From positions 14,127,263 through 14,191,262 of the forward strand of contig NC_134028.1 of the NCBI RefSeq assembly GCF_964204645.1: a DNA stretch of 64,000 nucleotides, read 5' to 3'. Under the pieces are notes generated by a model, which was not told the DNA's origin, searched no databases, and saw nothing but the letters and a program-made list of their open reading frames with translations. The position numbers were made by a program, and so were the translations under genes. Within the stretch, counting starts at the first letter, position 1. Every line of letters begins with the position of its first letter. Shown here piece after piece: positions 33,301-43,151 of this stretch. The DNA comes from Tubulanus polymorphus. Its lineage: Eukaryota > Nemertea > Palaeonemertea > Tubulaniformes > Tubulanidae.

Positions 33301-35376
33301 TATTTAAGTGAATACCAGAAGAAAATAAAACCGAAAGATCATGTTTTTACAGAAAAATTAATACTTACTCAAAATAATAAATACAATTATATTGTTCATT
33401 ATAGAATGTTAAAATTTTATCTAAAACAAGGAATGAAATTAAAGAAAGTACATAAATATATTGAATTTAATCAATCAAAGTGGTTAGAAAAATATATAGA
33501 TTTCAATACTCAACAGAGAACAATATCAAAAACAGATTTTGAGAAGGATTTTTTTAAATTAATGAATAATAGTTTTTATGGAAAAACATGTGAAAATATT
33601 AGAAATAGAAATGATATTGAATTAGTGAATAATTATGAAAGATTAAGGCATTTACAATCAAGTCCTAGACATTTAGGAAATAAAAGGTTTGAAGATTATT
33701 TAACCGCAGTAAAATTAAAAAGAACATCCATGAAATTTAATAAACCTATATTTATAGGTTCAACCGTTTTAGAAGTTTCAAAATTACTAATGTATAATTT
33801 TCATTATAATGTTTTGCAACCACTTTTTTGGGAAAAACAAATTCTATACTTCGATTCTGTAACAGCTGACACCCCAATATTATTAAAATGTAATAATAAA
33901 ATATTGGTAAGAAGAATTTCAGAAATAATTCCAAAACAAAATGAATGTTATATTTCATATGGTGAAAGAGAATTAATACAAATAAATGGATTAATGGATG
34001 TTTGGACAAGAAATGGATGGAAAAAATTAAATAATATTATTAGACATAAAACAAATAAGAAAATCTATAGAGTTAGAACTAAATTAGGATTTGTAGATGT
34101 TACAGAAGATCATAGTTTAATTAAACAAAATGGTGATGAAATAAAACCAACTGATATAAAAATTGGAGATGAATTATTACATAAAAGATTTTACCCAAGA
34201 ATGAATCATATGTCATTTGATGAAATAATTGATAATATTTATAATATAGAACCCGAAACATTGGAAGAAAAAGAATATTTTATCAAAGGATTTTTCATGG
34301 GTGATGGTTCAGCAGGTGTGTATAATTATGTTAGTGGAACTAAATATTGTTGGTATTTATGCAATCAAGACTTAAAATTATTAGAAAGAATTAAGAAATT
34401 CTGTGAAGAAGTTTATCCAAATAAAACATTCAAAATCATAGATGTTATGAAATCATCAGCAGTTTATAGAATACTTGTAAATAATCCTAAAGATTTTGCT
34501 ATAGAGTATAATGATGAATTCTATATTCATGCAATAGTGAAAAGTAATACTTCGACAAAAGAAAAGATAGTTCCAGATTATGTATTAAATGCAAAAAATA
34601 ATTTAAGAAAATGGTTCTTCATTGGGTTCTATGCCGCACATGGCACTAAAAAATTTACAAAGGATAAAAAGATAACCTTTGCACAGAAAGGAAAAGTTGC
34701 TATATCAGGATTGAATATATTATGTAATTCATTAGGCTTCAATATGAATATTGGGTTGATTAAATCTAAACCAAATTGTTTTAATTTAAGGCATGTAGAA
34801 AAAGATTTAACTGAAGAAGTTAAAGATTTATTTGAAATATATAACCCAACTGACTATGTTTATGATTTATCAACAGATGATGGAACATTCAATTCTGGGT
34901 TCCCATTAATCCAAAAAAATACTGACGCCTACATACTAAAAATCAAGACAAATGACATAACAAAAGACTTAAAAACATTAAAACCTCATTTTGATTTTAG
35001 CAATTATCCTAAAGATCATGAACTATTTAGCAATGATAATAAAAAGATTCCTGGTAAGTTTAAAGATGAATTAGGAGGTGATGAAATGATTGAATTTGTT
35101 GGGATAAGAAGTAAAATGTATAGTTACAGAACAAAAGATCATGAAGCTAAAAAGTTAAAAGGAATAACAAAACATGTGGTTGATAAACATATAGAATTTC
35201 AAGATTATATAAAGTGTTTATATAAATCAATTGTAATGAAACACAAAATGAATTGTTTAAGATCAGAAGATCATGAGATGTACATTAATGAAGTTGAAAA
35301 AACTAGTTTAAATCCATTTGATGATAAAAGGCATATTTTAGATGATGGTATAAAAACATTACCTTATGGCCATTAA
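30316..35376 (+). pseudogene. polB: Protein-primed family-B DNA polymerase with intein, lightly broken
   Basis: Replicates the element's linear genome with a protein primer. From ATG 30316: two zinc fingers (YCQYCKKYIDTSNKTRHEK; CEVCNEFIVKRNYNRHLES), separated by an in-frame TGA at 30484. Then the Polinton N-terminal region (CFLWAIISCLHPS), LCRKCLSKF finger, exonuclease I VIYGDFESL (~31795), a CCYCEKRF...RDHDHL...HEDCNL cluster, exonuclease II FHNLSGYD (~32310), exonuclease III YLKSDVM, motif A DANNLYGWAM (~33067), motif B KLMNNSFYGKT (~33556), and motif C YFD/TDA split by an intein. Frameshifts lie near 31010 and 31915; from 32125 to the stop the frame is open for 1083 codons. It starts inside the TIR. 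Confidence 0.93.
33856..34920 (+). other. Intein in PolB motif C with LAGLIDADG-type endonuclease domain
   Basis: 355 codons between YFD and TDAYIL, the classical YxD/TDS insertion point of DNA-polymerase inteins. It starts Ser-1 (SVTADTPILLK). Splicing block B is VTEDHSLI near residue 88. Block C is FIKGFFMGDGSAG near residues 140-152. Block E is FFIGFYAAHGT near 254-264. Block F is VYDLSTDDGTFNSG, and it ends ...LIQKN before Thr+1. The penultimate residue is Lys rather than the usual His. In the second LAGLIDADG-like motif the expected Asp is His (the decayed paralogue at 49045 still has AADG), so the endonuclease may be inactive while protein splicing may persist. The frame is fully open. 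Confidence 0.93.
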
Positions 35377-36676
35377 AACATAAAATCAATATCATCATAC
35401 TCGAAATCACTATTGGCTTCTTCATTTTCATTTAATTGTTCAGGTTCTTCTTCCATTCCATTTTTCTCATTTAAATAAAGTTCTATCTTGTTCCACATTT
35501 CATCTCGCTCTCTTTGTTTCTTTTTGTTTGTTAATTCATCAAATGGAATTATAATATCTAGGTTTAAATAATTTACAATCTTATTTAAAAAGAATTCATA
35601 ATTTATTGAATCTGTTATTCTATTTTCCAAATAATACATTAATATTTGTTTGAATATTTTTTTTATATTTTTCATATCTTCTTCTGTTAATTTAGGTTTT
35701 TCATAATAATCGTTAAATAATAAATATAAATACATTTTCTTTTGTTAAATGTTGGTGGAATAATTGTTTTTATAATATCTTTTTTAGTTATTTCACCATT
35801 TTTATTTTCTATTATTTTCATTTTTTCAAGCCATTGCATATATTCTGGTGTATGATCTTCTATAGAAAATATTTTAAAAATTTCATCAAGATAATTTAAT
35901 TTTGAATCTATGAGAAAATTTCTAGTTTTTTCTTCACCCCATAAATTCTTTTGCCATCCACAATCAACACAAAATAACACAGTACCTTCTTGGGTTAAGG
36001 TCGCATAACTACATTGTGGGCATTTTTGTTTATAATTTATTGGTAATAGATCTTCATTAAGCTCTTGGTATTTTCTTACGTTTTCTTTATGTTTTATTGT
36101 TCTATTATGTAGATTTGAATTACTTGTTGTAATAATCAATTTACAATATTTACAATAATATGTTTTTCTTGTTAATTCATTATATTGTTTTTCTAACTTT
36201 TCAACTGTTTCTTCATTATCTGGTAACGTTTTCTCATATTTTATTTTTTCTAATAAATTATTTTTTCTTTCATTGAATTCAGTTTCAAATTTATTAGAAA
36301 TTTTATCTATATGTGCTTTACGAAATTGATGATTCTCCCAATCTTCTATATTTTCAGGACAAAATCTTATTCGACAATGCTCACATAAATTATTCTTTAC
36401 ATTATTCTTGTCATAAAATAAAAAAGGTCTTTTCCAAATAGGTTCAACTTCAACAGAATTATTATTACTTTCGTTACTACCAACATTAATTATTAAGTCT
36501 TTAATTCTACACTTCTCTGAATGTTTTTTAACATAATTTCTTGAGAATAATTTATTACATTTTGGGCAGTTTATTTTAGGGGGTTTATAATTTTCATCAT
36601 GTTTTTTCATATGTCGAGCCTTATTACTTTTTCTTAGAAGTTCACCACAAATTTCACATGCTATCTTCTCTTCCAT
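35373..36676 (-). pseudogene. Zinc-finger/zinc-ribbon protein, one frameshift
   Basis: Starts at the ATG at 36674-36676 after TTTTTTTCTAAATAAATG. It carries C2H2-like fingers near residues 7-26 (CEICGELLRKSNKARHMKKH) and 36-53 (CPKCNKLFSRNYVKKHSEKC), a CEHCRIRFCPENIEDWENHQ finger near 100, CKYCKLIITTSNSNLHNRTI near 175, and a ribbon-like CPQCSYATLTQ...FCVDCG near 220-242. The 329-codon frame overlaps a 120-codon acidic C-terminal frame at 35687-35735, so a single shift splits a ~430-residue protein. The C-terminal ribbon recalls TFIIB- or late-transcription-factor-type ribbons; a transcription role is inference. It is convergent with PolB (stop codons within 4 bp) and divergent from the penton gene. 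Confidence 0.75.
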
Positions 36677-36745
36677 TTATTTAGAAAAAAATTTTATTAA
36701 AATTAATTTTTAGTGATGAGCGGTAATTTTTTTATGTTATAAATA

Positions 36746-37504
36746 ATGGTAGAATTAAAAGAATACAGAATATTTGTTGATTCTAGAAGGCTTACAAATT
36801 ATAAATCACATAATTTACTAGTACAATTAGATAGAGAATTTAAGAATTGTGTAGATTTAAAATTAGTAAATATAAGTTTATGTAATTCTTTTTATAATAT
36901 ATCGGATAAAACTTTCGAACATAGAGGTTTTGCAATTCATATGAAAAATAAAAATAAATGGTTTTATCTAATGTTAAAACCAGGGTTATATAATTTAGAA
37001 ACATTAGCCCAAGAAATTAATCGGAGAGCACGATTAAAACTTGGAAGTGAATATAAATTTTCAATTAGATTTATAAAAAGTGATAGTTCTGATAAAATTA
37101 AAATAAAGTTAGATGATGAAAGCAAACATGCATTTATGGTAAGGAAACCTTTAGCTAAACTGTTAGGAATTAAACCACAAATTGTTACAGGAAACGTAGA
37201 CGGTAATTCAAATATAATACCTTTTACACATTTTTATATTTATTGCAATTTAATCGATCCTACAAAAACATTTGAAGCAACTAAAGATACAACATGTAAT
37301 TCTGGTTTACTAAACATTTTACCATTGAAGAATGTTAAACAATTTGGAACGCAAATAAATTATAATTTAACAGAATGTGATTTTAAACCTTGCATTCCTC
37401 ATTTTAATAATTTTAGATTAGAAATAAGAAATCATAATGGATACTTAATTGATTTGAATAACTTTCCTGTAATTTATGAATTAGTTATAAGATGTAAAGA
37501 GTAA
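36746..37504 (+). CDS. Penton-like minor capsid protein
   Basis: 252 residues, intact, ~65% identical by eye to 198-956. Beta-rich throughout, with FVDSRRLTNYKSHNLLVQLD, LVNISLCNSFYNIS, LKPGLYNLETLAQEINRRAR and the final NGYLIDLNNFPVIYELVI. Fits the single-jelly-roll vertex protein of Polinton/adintovirus capsids. The start follows TTATAAATAATG, a variant of the shared motif. It is the first gene of a plus-strand block running to 46181. Confidence 0.75.
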   Translation: MVELKEYRIFVDSRRLTNYKSHNLLVQLDREFKNCVDLKLVNISLCNSFYNISDKTFEHRGFAIHMKNKNKWFYLMLKPGLYNLETLAQEINRRARLKLGSEYKFSIRFIKSDSSDKIKIKLDDESKHAFMVRKPLAKLLGIKPQIVTGNVDGNSNIIPFTHFYIYCNLIDPTKTFEATKDTTCNSGLLNILPLKNVKQFGTQINYNLTECDFKPCIPHFNNFRLEIRNHNGYLIDLNNFPVIYELVIRCKE

Positions 37505-37520
37505 TTTTTCACCTTTATAA

Positions 37521-37862
37521 ATGAATATAACTGTTGGACCGAGTATATGTTTTGGGTTTGATTTTAAACATGGTAAAGAAATGAGAATTAAACTAAATGA
37601 TGTAATTACTGATATAAAAAGTAAATCATTTAACAATGCATCAATGATTGATAAAGAAAAGTATAATATAGAAAAAGTAATTGATTTAATTAAATCACCT
37701 TTAGAATATTATGAATTAAATAAAGATGGAATTATAGATGATATCAAAAACATATTATCCAAAATATATGATAATCATAAAACTAGTAATGAAATAAATG
37801 TTGAAATAATCATAAATAAGTTAACTAAATATTTTGAAGATAGTAATTTTTTTGATAAATAA
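37521..37862 (+). CDS. Conserved Polinton protein of unknown function (113 residues)
   Basis: Begins MNITVGPSICFGFDF, as does the partial gene at 1-181, and always follows the penton gene. The remainder is helical and charged with two Ile/Lys-rich stretches. No motif recognised. Starts 16 bp after the penton stop and ends directly against the ATG of the next gene. Confidence 0.7.
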   Translation: MNITVGPSICFGFDFKHGKEMRIKLNDVITDIKSKSFNNASMIDKEKYNIEKVIDLIKSPLEYYELNKDGIIDDIKNILSKIYDNHKTSNEINVEIIINKLTKYFEDSNFFDK

Positions 37863-38084
37863 ATGAGTGATAATAAGTGGATAATAACTGGATTATATAA
37901 TGGCGCATTACTATCAGTTGGAACTGTTGGTTATTCAATGGTATTAAAAAAAGTATTCAAAATGGGAAGTGTTAATGTTGATAGATTTGATATAAATGAT
38001 ATTTTAAAGTTAACATTAGCAGTTACTTTATCTAATTTAACTATTGATTATTTGGAAAAACAAAAATATATTCCTCCCATATAA
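37863..38084 (+). CDS. Small membrane protein (73 residues)
   Basis: A hydrophobic helix near residues 7-25 (ITGLYNGALLSVGTVGYSM) and a second near 46-60 (ILKLTLAVTLSNLTIDYL) end in KYIPPI. Small two-helix proteins of this style recur in invertebrate Polintons. The start TAATTTTTTTGATAAATAAATG overlaps the end of the previous gene. Function unknown, possibly virion membrane or core protein. Confidence 0.7.
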   Translation: MSDNKWIITGLYNGALLSVGTVGYSMVLKKVFKMGSVNVDRFDINDILKLTLAVTLSNLTIDYLEKQKYIPPI

Positions 38085-38109
38085 ATGCATAATTTTTTTT
38101 GCTAAATAA

Positions 38110-38532
38110 ATGGCTTCTGCAATTATAACTATTATAGGATCGGCAATTGTTAACGCTTTAGCATTTACTGGTGGTGGTTATTTATTTAAACATATTGATA
38201 AAAATAGTTCATTAGGAGAACAAAGAAGACATAACTTAGCGTTAGAGAAATACAATAAAGCTGCAGAAGAATATAGAGAAAAGAGACAAAACTATATGGA
38301 TTACATCAATAAAGAATTATATGATCAGAAGATTTCACATAGAGATTTTCAATCAGTTGATGATGCAATGAGTTTATATAACGCGGTAACCAATAAAGAA
38401 AAATTACAACTATACAAACCCAAATTATCAGATTATTATACCCCAAGTAAAGAACAACAGAAATATGAAATAATTTGGATTTTAGGTGGAACAGTTATTG
38501 TTATATTTGTTGCTTATAAGTTTACTAATTAG
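38110..38532 (+). CDS. Conserved Polinton membrane protein (140 residues)
   Basis: N-terminal hydrophobic segment with IVNALAFTGGGYLF (residues ~13-28), a charged helical middle (EKYNKAAEEYREKRQNYMDY), a DYYTPSKEQQ element near 115 and a C-terminal transmembrane segment (IIWILGGTVIVIFVAYKF). This layout is a recurrent one in invertebrate Polinton gene blocks. Function unknown. Frame intact, start motif TTTTTTTTGCTAAATAAATG. Confidence 0.75.
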   Translation: MASAIITIIGSAIVNALAFTGGGYLFKHIDKNSSLGEQRRHNLALEKYNKAAEEYREKRQNYMDYINKELYDQKISHRDFQSVDDAMSLYNAVTNKEKLQLYKPKLSDYYTPSKEQQKYEIIWILGGTVIVIFVAYKFTN

Positions 38533-38551
38533 TAATTTTTATTCTAAATAA

Positions 38552-38986
38552 ATGGAAGATAAAGTTGATAGTATTGATATTATTCCTCATGATATAAATA
38601 AAACTAAATTAAAAACATATTTAGAAAAACAAATATTAGAATTTGAAAGTGACTTGGAGATAAAAAAGAAAAAATATTTAAAAAGTAAAATTATATATTA
38701 TTTGATTATAAGTGGTTCGGTTACAATTAGTTCTGTAATAACATTTCTAGCAATATTCAGTCCATTAACACCTTTAGCTATATCAATTGGTGTGTTAGGA
38801 TTAAGTTCAAGTGTTTTAACTGGTATAAGTTCAAAATTAAATATAAAAAGTAATAAAGAAAAAATTAAAACTAATATAAAAGAAATAAATAAATTAAAGA
38901 ACACACTAGATTATATAATAAGTTTAAATGGTCATATAACAGTTGAAGAACAAGATAAATTATTAAAAGAATTAATAAATTATTAA
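38552..38986 (+). CDS. Two-helix membrane protein with coiled-coil flanks (144 residues)
   Basis: A charged N-terminal helix is followed by two hydrophobic segments near residues 48-68 (IIYYLIISGSVTISSVITFL) and 73-95 (LTPLAISIGVLGLSSSVLTG), then a Lys-rich coiled C-terminus. Similar helical-hairpin proteins occur at this position in invertebrate Polintons. Starts at TTTTTATTCTAAATAAATG, 19 bp after the previous stop. Confidence 0.7.
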   Translation: MEDKVDSIDIIPHDINKTKLKTYLEKQILEFESDLEIKKKKYLKSKIIYYLIISGSVTISSVITFLAIFSPLTPLAISIGVLGLSSSVLTGISSKLNIKSNKEKIKTNIKEINKLKNTLDYIISLNGHITVEEQDKLLKELINY

Positions 38987-39002
38987 TTTTTTAATTATAT
39001 AA

Positions 39003-40409
39003 ATGGCAGATAGTTTTCCAAAAGCTTTCCAATATAATAAATCAATTAAATATAATATTCCAGCAATAGATTTTAATAAAGATATTACATATAGAAATGA
39101 AGTTTTAGATTCATTAACTAATTTAGAAATTTATATTACTGAAACTAATAATTTTAATGCAAAGATGGAAAATATATTTCATGTATATTTAATTAATTTT
39201 AAAAAATTAAAAGATGAAAAACAATGGTTATTAAAATCTAATATGAAGTATTGGCAGAATCAATTAAATTTTGCTGTTTATTGTGCAACAACAGGATGTG
39301 GAATAAGTTGGAATGATCATTTGAATAATTCTAAATATAAACTAATTCAAAGTTTATTTAGATTTCATACATACTTTCAAATCAGAATAATATTAAATGA
39401 ATTAGAGTGCGCTTTACCAGGATCTAGATATTTTAAAGAATTAGATAATAATATTAATTTATCAAAGTTTTATAAAATTTGCAATGAATTTAATATAGAT
39501 ATAAATAATTCTGATTTTAGAACAAAAATTGGAACAATAAGATCACTTCCTTGCCCTAAAAAGATATATTGTAAAAGGTATATTGCAGAATATTGTGCAC
39601 TTCCCATACCATCTAATAGTTTTTATAATATCTATAATAATAAATTAGGTTATGGTAAAATAGAAACAAAGGATTTAGAAACATTAAATTTCAATAAATT
39701 ACCAAAATTTTATGATAATTTAAAACAAGAAAACAATAATGGTTGGGTTTATTTTATTTTAGAAAATAGTGAAGGTTTTACAAAATCAGGTATAGAAAGA
39801 ATTAATCAATCTATTAGAACTTATTTGATTTGTATTCTAGGATCACAAGTTGAAACAAGATCACCGATAATTGGAAATTTGAATACATCATTCGATACAC
39901 AAAAACAGTTTAAAGTTTTATTTGAAGATTCCATTCATAATGATAAAAATAGATCGATTCCAGAAAACATTATAAGATATCAAAATTATTTAGATAAATC
40001 TCATGTAAGACTTAATTATTGTATAGGCCCTAATCTATTAATTATTTCTAATGATTTAGTATTAAAGATGGGAAATATAATTGGTTATAATAATCTAATT
40101 AAAACTGCAACAATAAATAATTCATTTGGATTAAATGATATAAATAAAAAGATTATTACTGCTCCAAAATTAATGGAAGGTGAAAAAAATAAAAAACACA
40201 TTCAATCAACAGAAACTAAAACTAAGAATATTAAATTAAATAATGATTCTAAAATAAAAGATTACAATACTACAGAAAATAATAGAACTGATATTATTCA
40301 ACATGATATAATTAAACTAAATGATGATAATAAATCCCATGAAAATACTAAATTAGCTATAACTTGTATAGGAATTGTAATCGGAGGAATATTATATTTT
40401 AAATTTTAA
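39003..40409 (+). CDS. Large conserved Polinton protein with C-terminal membrane anchor (468 residues)
   Basis: The most recognisable stretches are CATTGCGISWNDHL (~residue 98), SLFRFHTYFQIRIIL (~118), a YRKR-free Cys-rich LPCPKKIYCKRYIAEYCA (~180) and SEGFTKSGIERINQSIRTYL followed by SQVETRSPIIGN (~258-300). This family recurs in Polinton blocks of marine invertebrates, to my knowledge without a known function. A low-complexity linker leads to a C-terminal transmembrane segment (LAITCIGIVIGGILYFKF). No protease or nuclease active site was identified. Frame intact. Confidence 0.75.
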   Translation: MADSFPKAFQYNKSIKYNIPAIDFNKDITYRNEVLDSLTNLEIYITETNNFNAKMENIFHVYLINFKKLKDEKQWLLKSNMKYWQNQLNFAVYCATTGCGISWNDHLNNSKYKLIQSLFRFHTYFQIRIILNELECALPGSRYFKELDNNINLSKFYKICNEFNIDINNSDFRTKIGTIRSLPCPKKIYCKRYIAEYCALPIPSNSFYNIYNNKLGYGKIETKDLETLNFNKLPKFYDNLKQENNNGWVYFILENSEGFTKSGIERINQSIRTYLICILGSQVETRSPIIGNLNTSFDTQKQFKVLFEDSIHNDKNRSIPENIIRYQNYLDKSHVRLNYCIGPNLLIISNDLVLKMGNIIGYNNLIKTATINNSFGLNDINKKIITAPKLMEGEKNKKHIQSTETKTKNIKLNNDSKIKDYNTTENNRTDIIQHDIIKLNDDNKSHENTKLAITCIGIVIGGILYFKF

Positions 40410-40425
40410 TTTTTTTATTATATAA

Positions 40426-41853
40426 ATGGATGTAGAAGGTGTAGAAGATATTGGAATGGATCCTTTTGATGAACCTAACATAACTGATGAACAACCACCT
40501 GATTTTGATGAAACAAGTTTTAATGATGGTAATGAACCAGAATATAACAATAATTTAAATATGCCTGAAAAATGCTGAATCACAATTAAATCCTGAAAAT
40601 TTAGACCCAGATTTAGTAAAACAAGATTTAGATAATTTAAACAAAATACCTAAATTAGAAGATTTAATTGAAAAATCTAATTTTAACATAAATGATGAAG
40701 ACGTTGGACTTTTAGCAGATCAATTAAAATTTTTAGATAATGGTAAATGTTATTATCGTTTGAAAGGTGATTATTATATTGATATCACTTATAAAAATAA
40801 TAAAAATAAAATATTATCAGAATCAACTTTAGAAAAATTAAAACCAGATAGAATTAAAATAATAAGTAATAGTAATGAAATAACTGATGTTACACAAAAA
40901 GAAATAGATGATAATAGAGATGTATTTAAACAAAGAATTAATGAATTATTTGAAATAATCAAAAAGAAATCAGAAACAGAAACAACTTCTGAACAGAATA
41001 TAACTTCCAAAAATAGTAAACTTAGATCAAATAAAGTTCCAATTGAAAAACTTTTACCGAATGGATTACTTGATGCAACAGATCAAGAATTAGAAGATTT
41101 AGATATATTTTCTGATAAAGCAATTAGAGAAATTATTAGTATAAGACTTGCATCTGATAAAATTGCACATAATAAAAGTATAAGAGATTTTAAAATTAGA
41201 ACTTTAGAAAAAGAATTAACTGATAAAAATAAAGAAATAGAACAATTAAAGTCTGATTTAGATCATCAAGTAATTGATGAAATAGAATATAGACAAAAAG
41301 AATTACGTTTAGAAAAAGAAAAAGATGATTTAGAATATAACATAGAATTACAAAAAGAAGAAATTAAATTATTGTTAAAATCATATGATTATAATATTAA
41401 TAGATTAAAAGTTATTTTTATAGATTTGTTGATTAAACCAAATTCTGAAATATCATTAAAAGACAGGATGAAGTTATTATTTAAATTAGAAGGAATAACA
41501 ATTCTTTCAATTCTAACAGCTGTAACTATGTTATTTACAACAATTGGTTTAGCAATATCAAATGCTTTGAAATCTACTCCTACTCCCACTCCTAATAAAC
41601 CAGATAAACCTCCAAGCAATAATTCTATACAAGATAAAGTTAAAGATGGTTTAAAGAAATTAGCAAAATATTTATGGAACTATCTAAAAAATCTGCTGCA
41701 GCATTACCAGGAGTTATTGCTTCAATTGTTGGTTTTATATTGAAATCTGCAGGTAATATTCTTAACTTTGCTGCTGAACATATTATTTTATTTTTAATCA
41801 CAGTTGTAAGTGCTATTATTTTTGGGTTAGTAAATATGATTAAAAATAAATAA
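40426..41853 (+). pseudogene. Coiled-coil membrane protein, two frameshifts
   Basis: ATG 40426 follows TTTTTTTATTATATAAATG. An acidic N-terminus shifts frame near 40571. The long middle frame (to ~41690) holds a strong coiled coil (IRTLEKELTDKNKEIEQLKS and onward), a hydrophobic segment (ITILSILTAVTMLFTTIGLA) and a Pro/Thr linker. A second shift near 41690 leads to an alanine/glycine-rich amphipathic tail with hydrophobic helices ending at 41853. The whole would be ~475 residues. Poly-helix tails of this kind occur in a conserved Polinton/adintovirus protein proposed to act on membranes; that role is unproven. Confidence 0.75.
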
Positions 41854-41855
41854 TT

Positions 41856-41876
41856 AATTTTTTTGTTAAATAAATG
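41856..41876 (+). promoter_or_regulatory. Start motif of the major capsid gene
   Basis: TAATTTTTTTGTTAAATAAATG, the clearest copy of the shared motif. It fills the whole gap between the stop of the coiled-coil gene and the capsid ATG. Confidence 0.7.
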
Positions 41877-43121
41877 AGTGGGAGTTATATAAGTCCTTCT
41901 AAGATTTCTAGAATATCTAATGCTATTAAAGCAGAAAGATCACATCATATAATTACTCATAACCCTTCAAATATTAATCCCGATGAAACTTTATACGTTA
42001 GAATCCCTCGATTAACACAAAATAGTTTTTATGTTCCAAACAGTATTTATTTATCAGCTGATATAAAAGTAATCGGTAATAATAATAATTATGTTGTTGA
42101 TAATGTTGGAAGATATTTGATTAAAAAGTTAACAATAAAGATTGGTCCAGAAACAGTTTTCTCATTAGATGATTATAATTTATTTATGCACTATAAAGAT
42201 TTATGGTTAACTAAAGAAAATAGAAATAATATGATATTTCAAGGAATTCAATCAGAAAACCAAAATAAATTAAGATCTGAAGCCAATAACGCAATAGTAA
42301 ATAATGACGTAGATAATTTGATTAAAAAGATTTATGGAAGCAAATATAAAATTCCATTAGACTTTGAATTGATAAATAATAATGCACCTTTATATAAATA
42401 CGCAATTCAAGAAGATATTATATTTGAGATAACATTTGCTCCTGTAAATGAAATTGTATTATCTAGCGTTGTTAAAGATATGAGTTATAAATTATCGAAT
42501 ATATGTTTAGAATATGATACAGTAACTGATGAAAATATTTCAAGTATAATTCAAACTCAATACAATCAAGGATTTTCATTATTATATGATTATATTGATA
42601 AATTTAAAACTGTAACTATTAATGCAAATGATGAAATAATTAATGAGAATATTAACTTTCCTAGAAGATCTATTAAAGGTATATTAATATTTTTTACTAT
42701 TGGAACGTATACTAATGGCGCAATAAATGTTGATAATTATTATAATCCTGAAATAACAAAAGTAGAAATAACTATCGAAGGTATAGCGAATAAAATATTT
42801 TGTCAAGGAATGAGAATGATTGATCAATGGGTAGAAATTAAAAAACATTTTATGAATGAAAAAGTAAAATCATTTGAAAATTGTAACATTAATCAAATTG
42901 ATTATTATACCGGTAATAAATTTGCATTATGGGTAGATTTTAGAACAACTGAAGATAATTCATTACATGGTTCTGGGAAAAAATTACAAAATACAAAAGA
43001 TGGAATACAATTATTTATGAAAAAGAAAAAGGGAATGAAAAATTTTAAAATGCATATTTATATTATATCTGACGCACAATTAAATATTGTAAATTCTCAA
43101 TTAGATAGTATTCAATATTAG
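41874..43121 (+). CDS. Major capsid protein (double jelly-roll type)
   Basis: 415 residues, intact. Motifs: DNVGRYLIKKLTIKIGPETV (~72-91), NLFMHYKDLWLTKENRNN (~104-121), YKIPLDFELINNNAPLYKYA (~160-179), and FPRRSIKGILIFFTI with a long C-terminal beta region ending in MHIYIISDAQLNIVN. The IPLDFEL...PLY-YA stretch and the position before integrase and ATPase fit the hexon-type capsid proteins of Polintons/adintoviruses. It is shorter than many family members. A decayed paralogue lies at 14624-15525. Confidence 0.85.
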   Translation: MSGSYISPSKISRISNAIKAERSHHIITHNPSNINPDETLYVRIPRLTQNSFYVPNSIYLSADIKVIGNNNNYVVDNVGRYLIKKLTIKIGPETVFSLDDYNLFMHYKDLWLTKENRNNMIFQGIQSENQNKLRSEANNAIVNNDVDNLIKKIYGSKYKIPLDFELINNNAPLYKYAIQEDIIFEITFAPVNEIVLSSVVKDMSYKLSNICLEYDTVTDENISSIIQTQYNQGFSLLYDYIDKFKTVTINANDEIINENINFPRRSIKGILIFFTIGTYTNGAINVDNYYNPEITKVEITIEGIANKIFCQGMRMIDQWVEIKKHFMNEKVKSFENCNINQIDYYTGNKFALWVDFRTTEDNSLHGSGKKLQNTKDGIQLFMKKKKGMKNFKMHIYIISDAQLNIVNSQLDSIQY

Positions 43122-43151
43122 AAATATAAAGTTAAAATTAAGGATATATAA

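Noticed and set aside
39003-40409. Adenain-type protease assignment for the 468-residue protein
   Set aside because: His and Cys residues are present, but no catalytic arrangement of the family could be seen. The C-terminal membrane anchor also does not fit.
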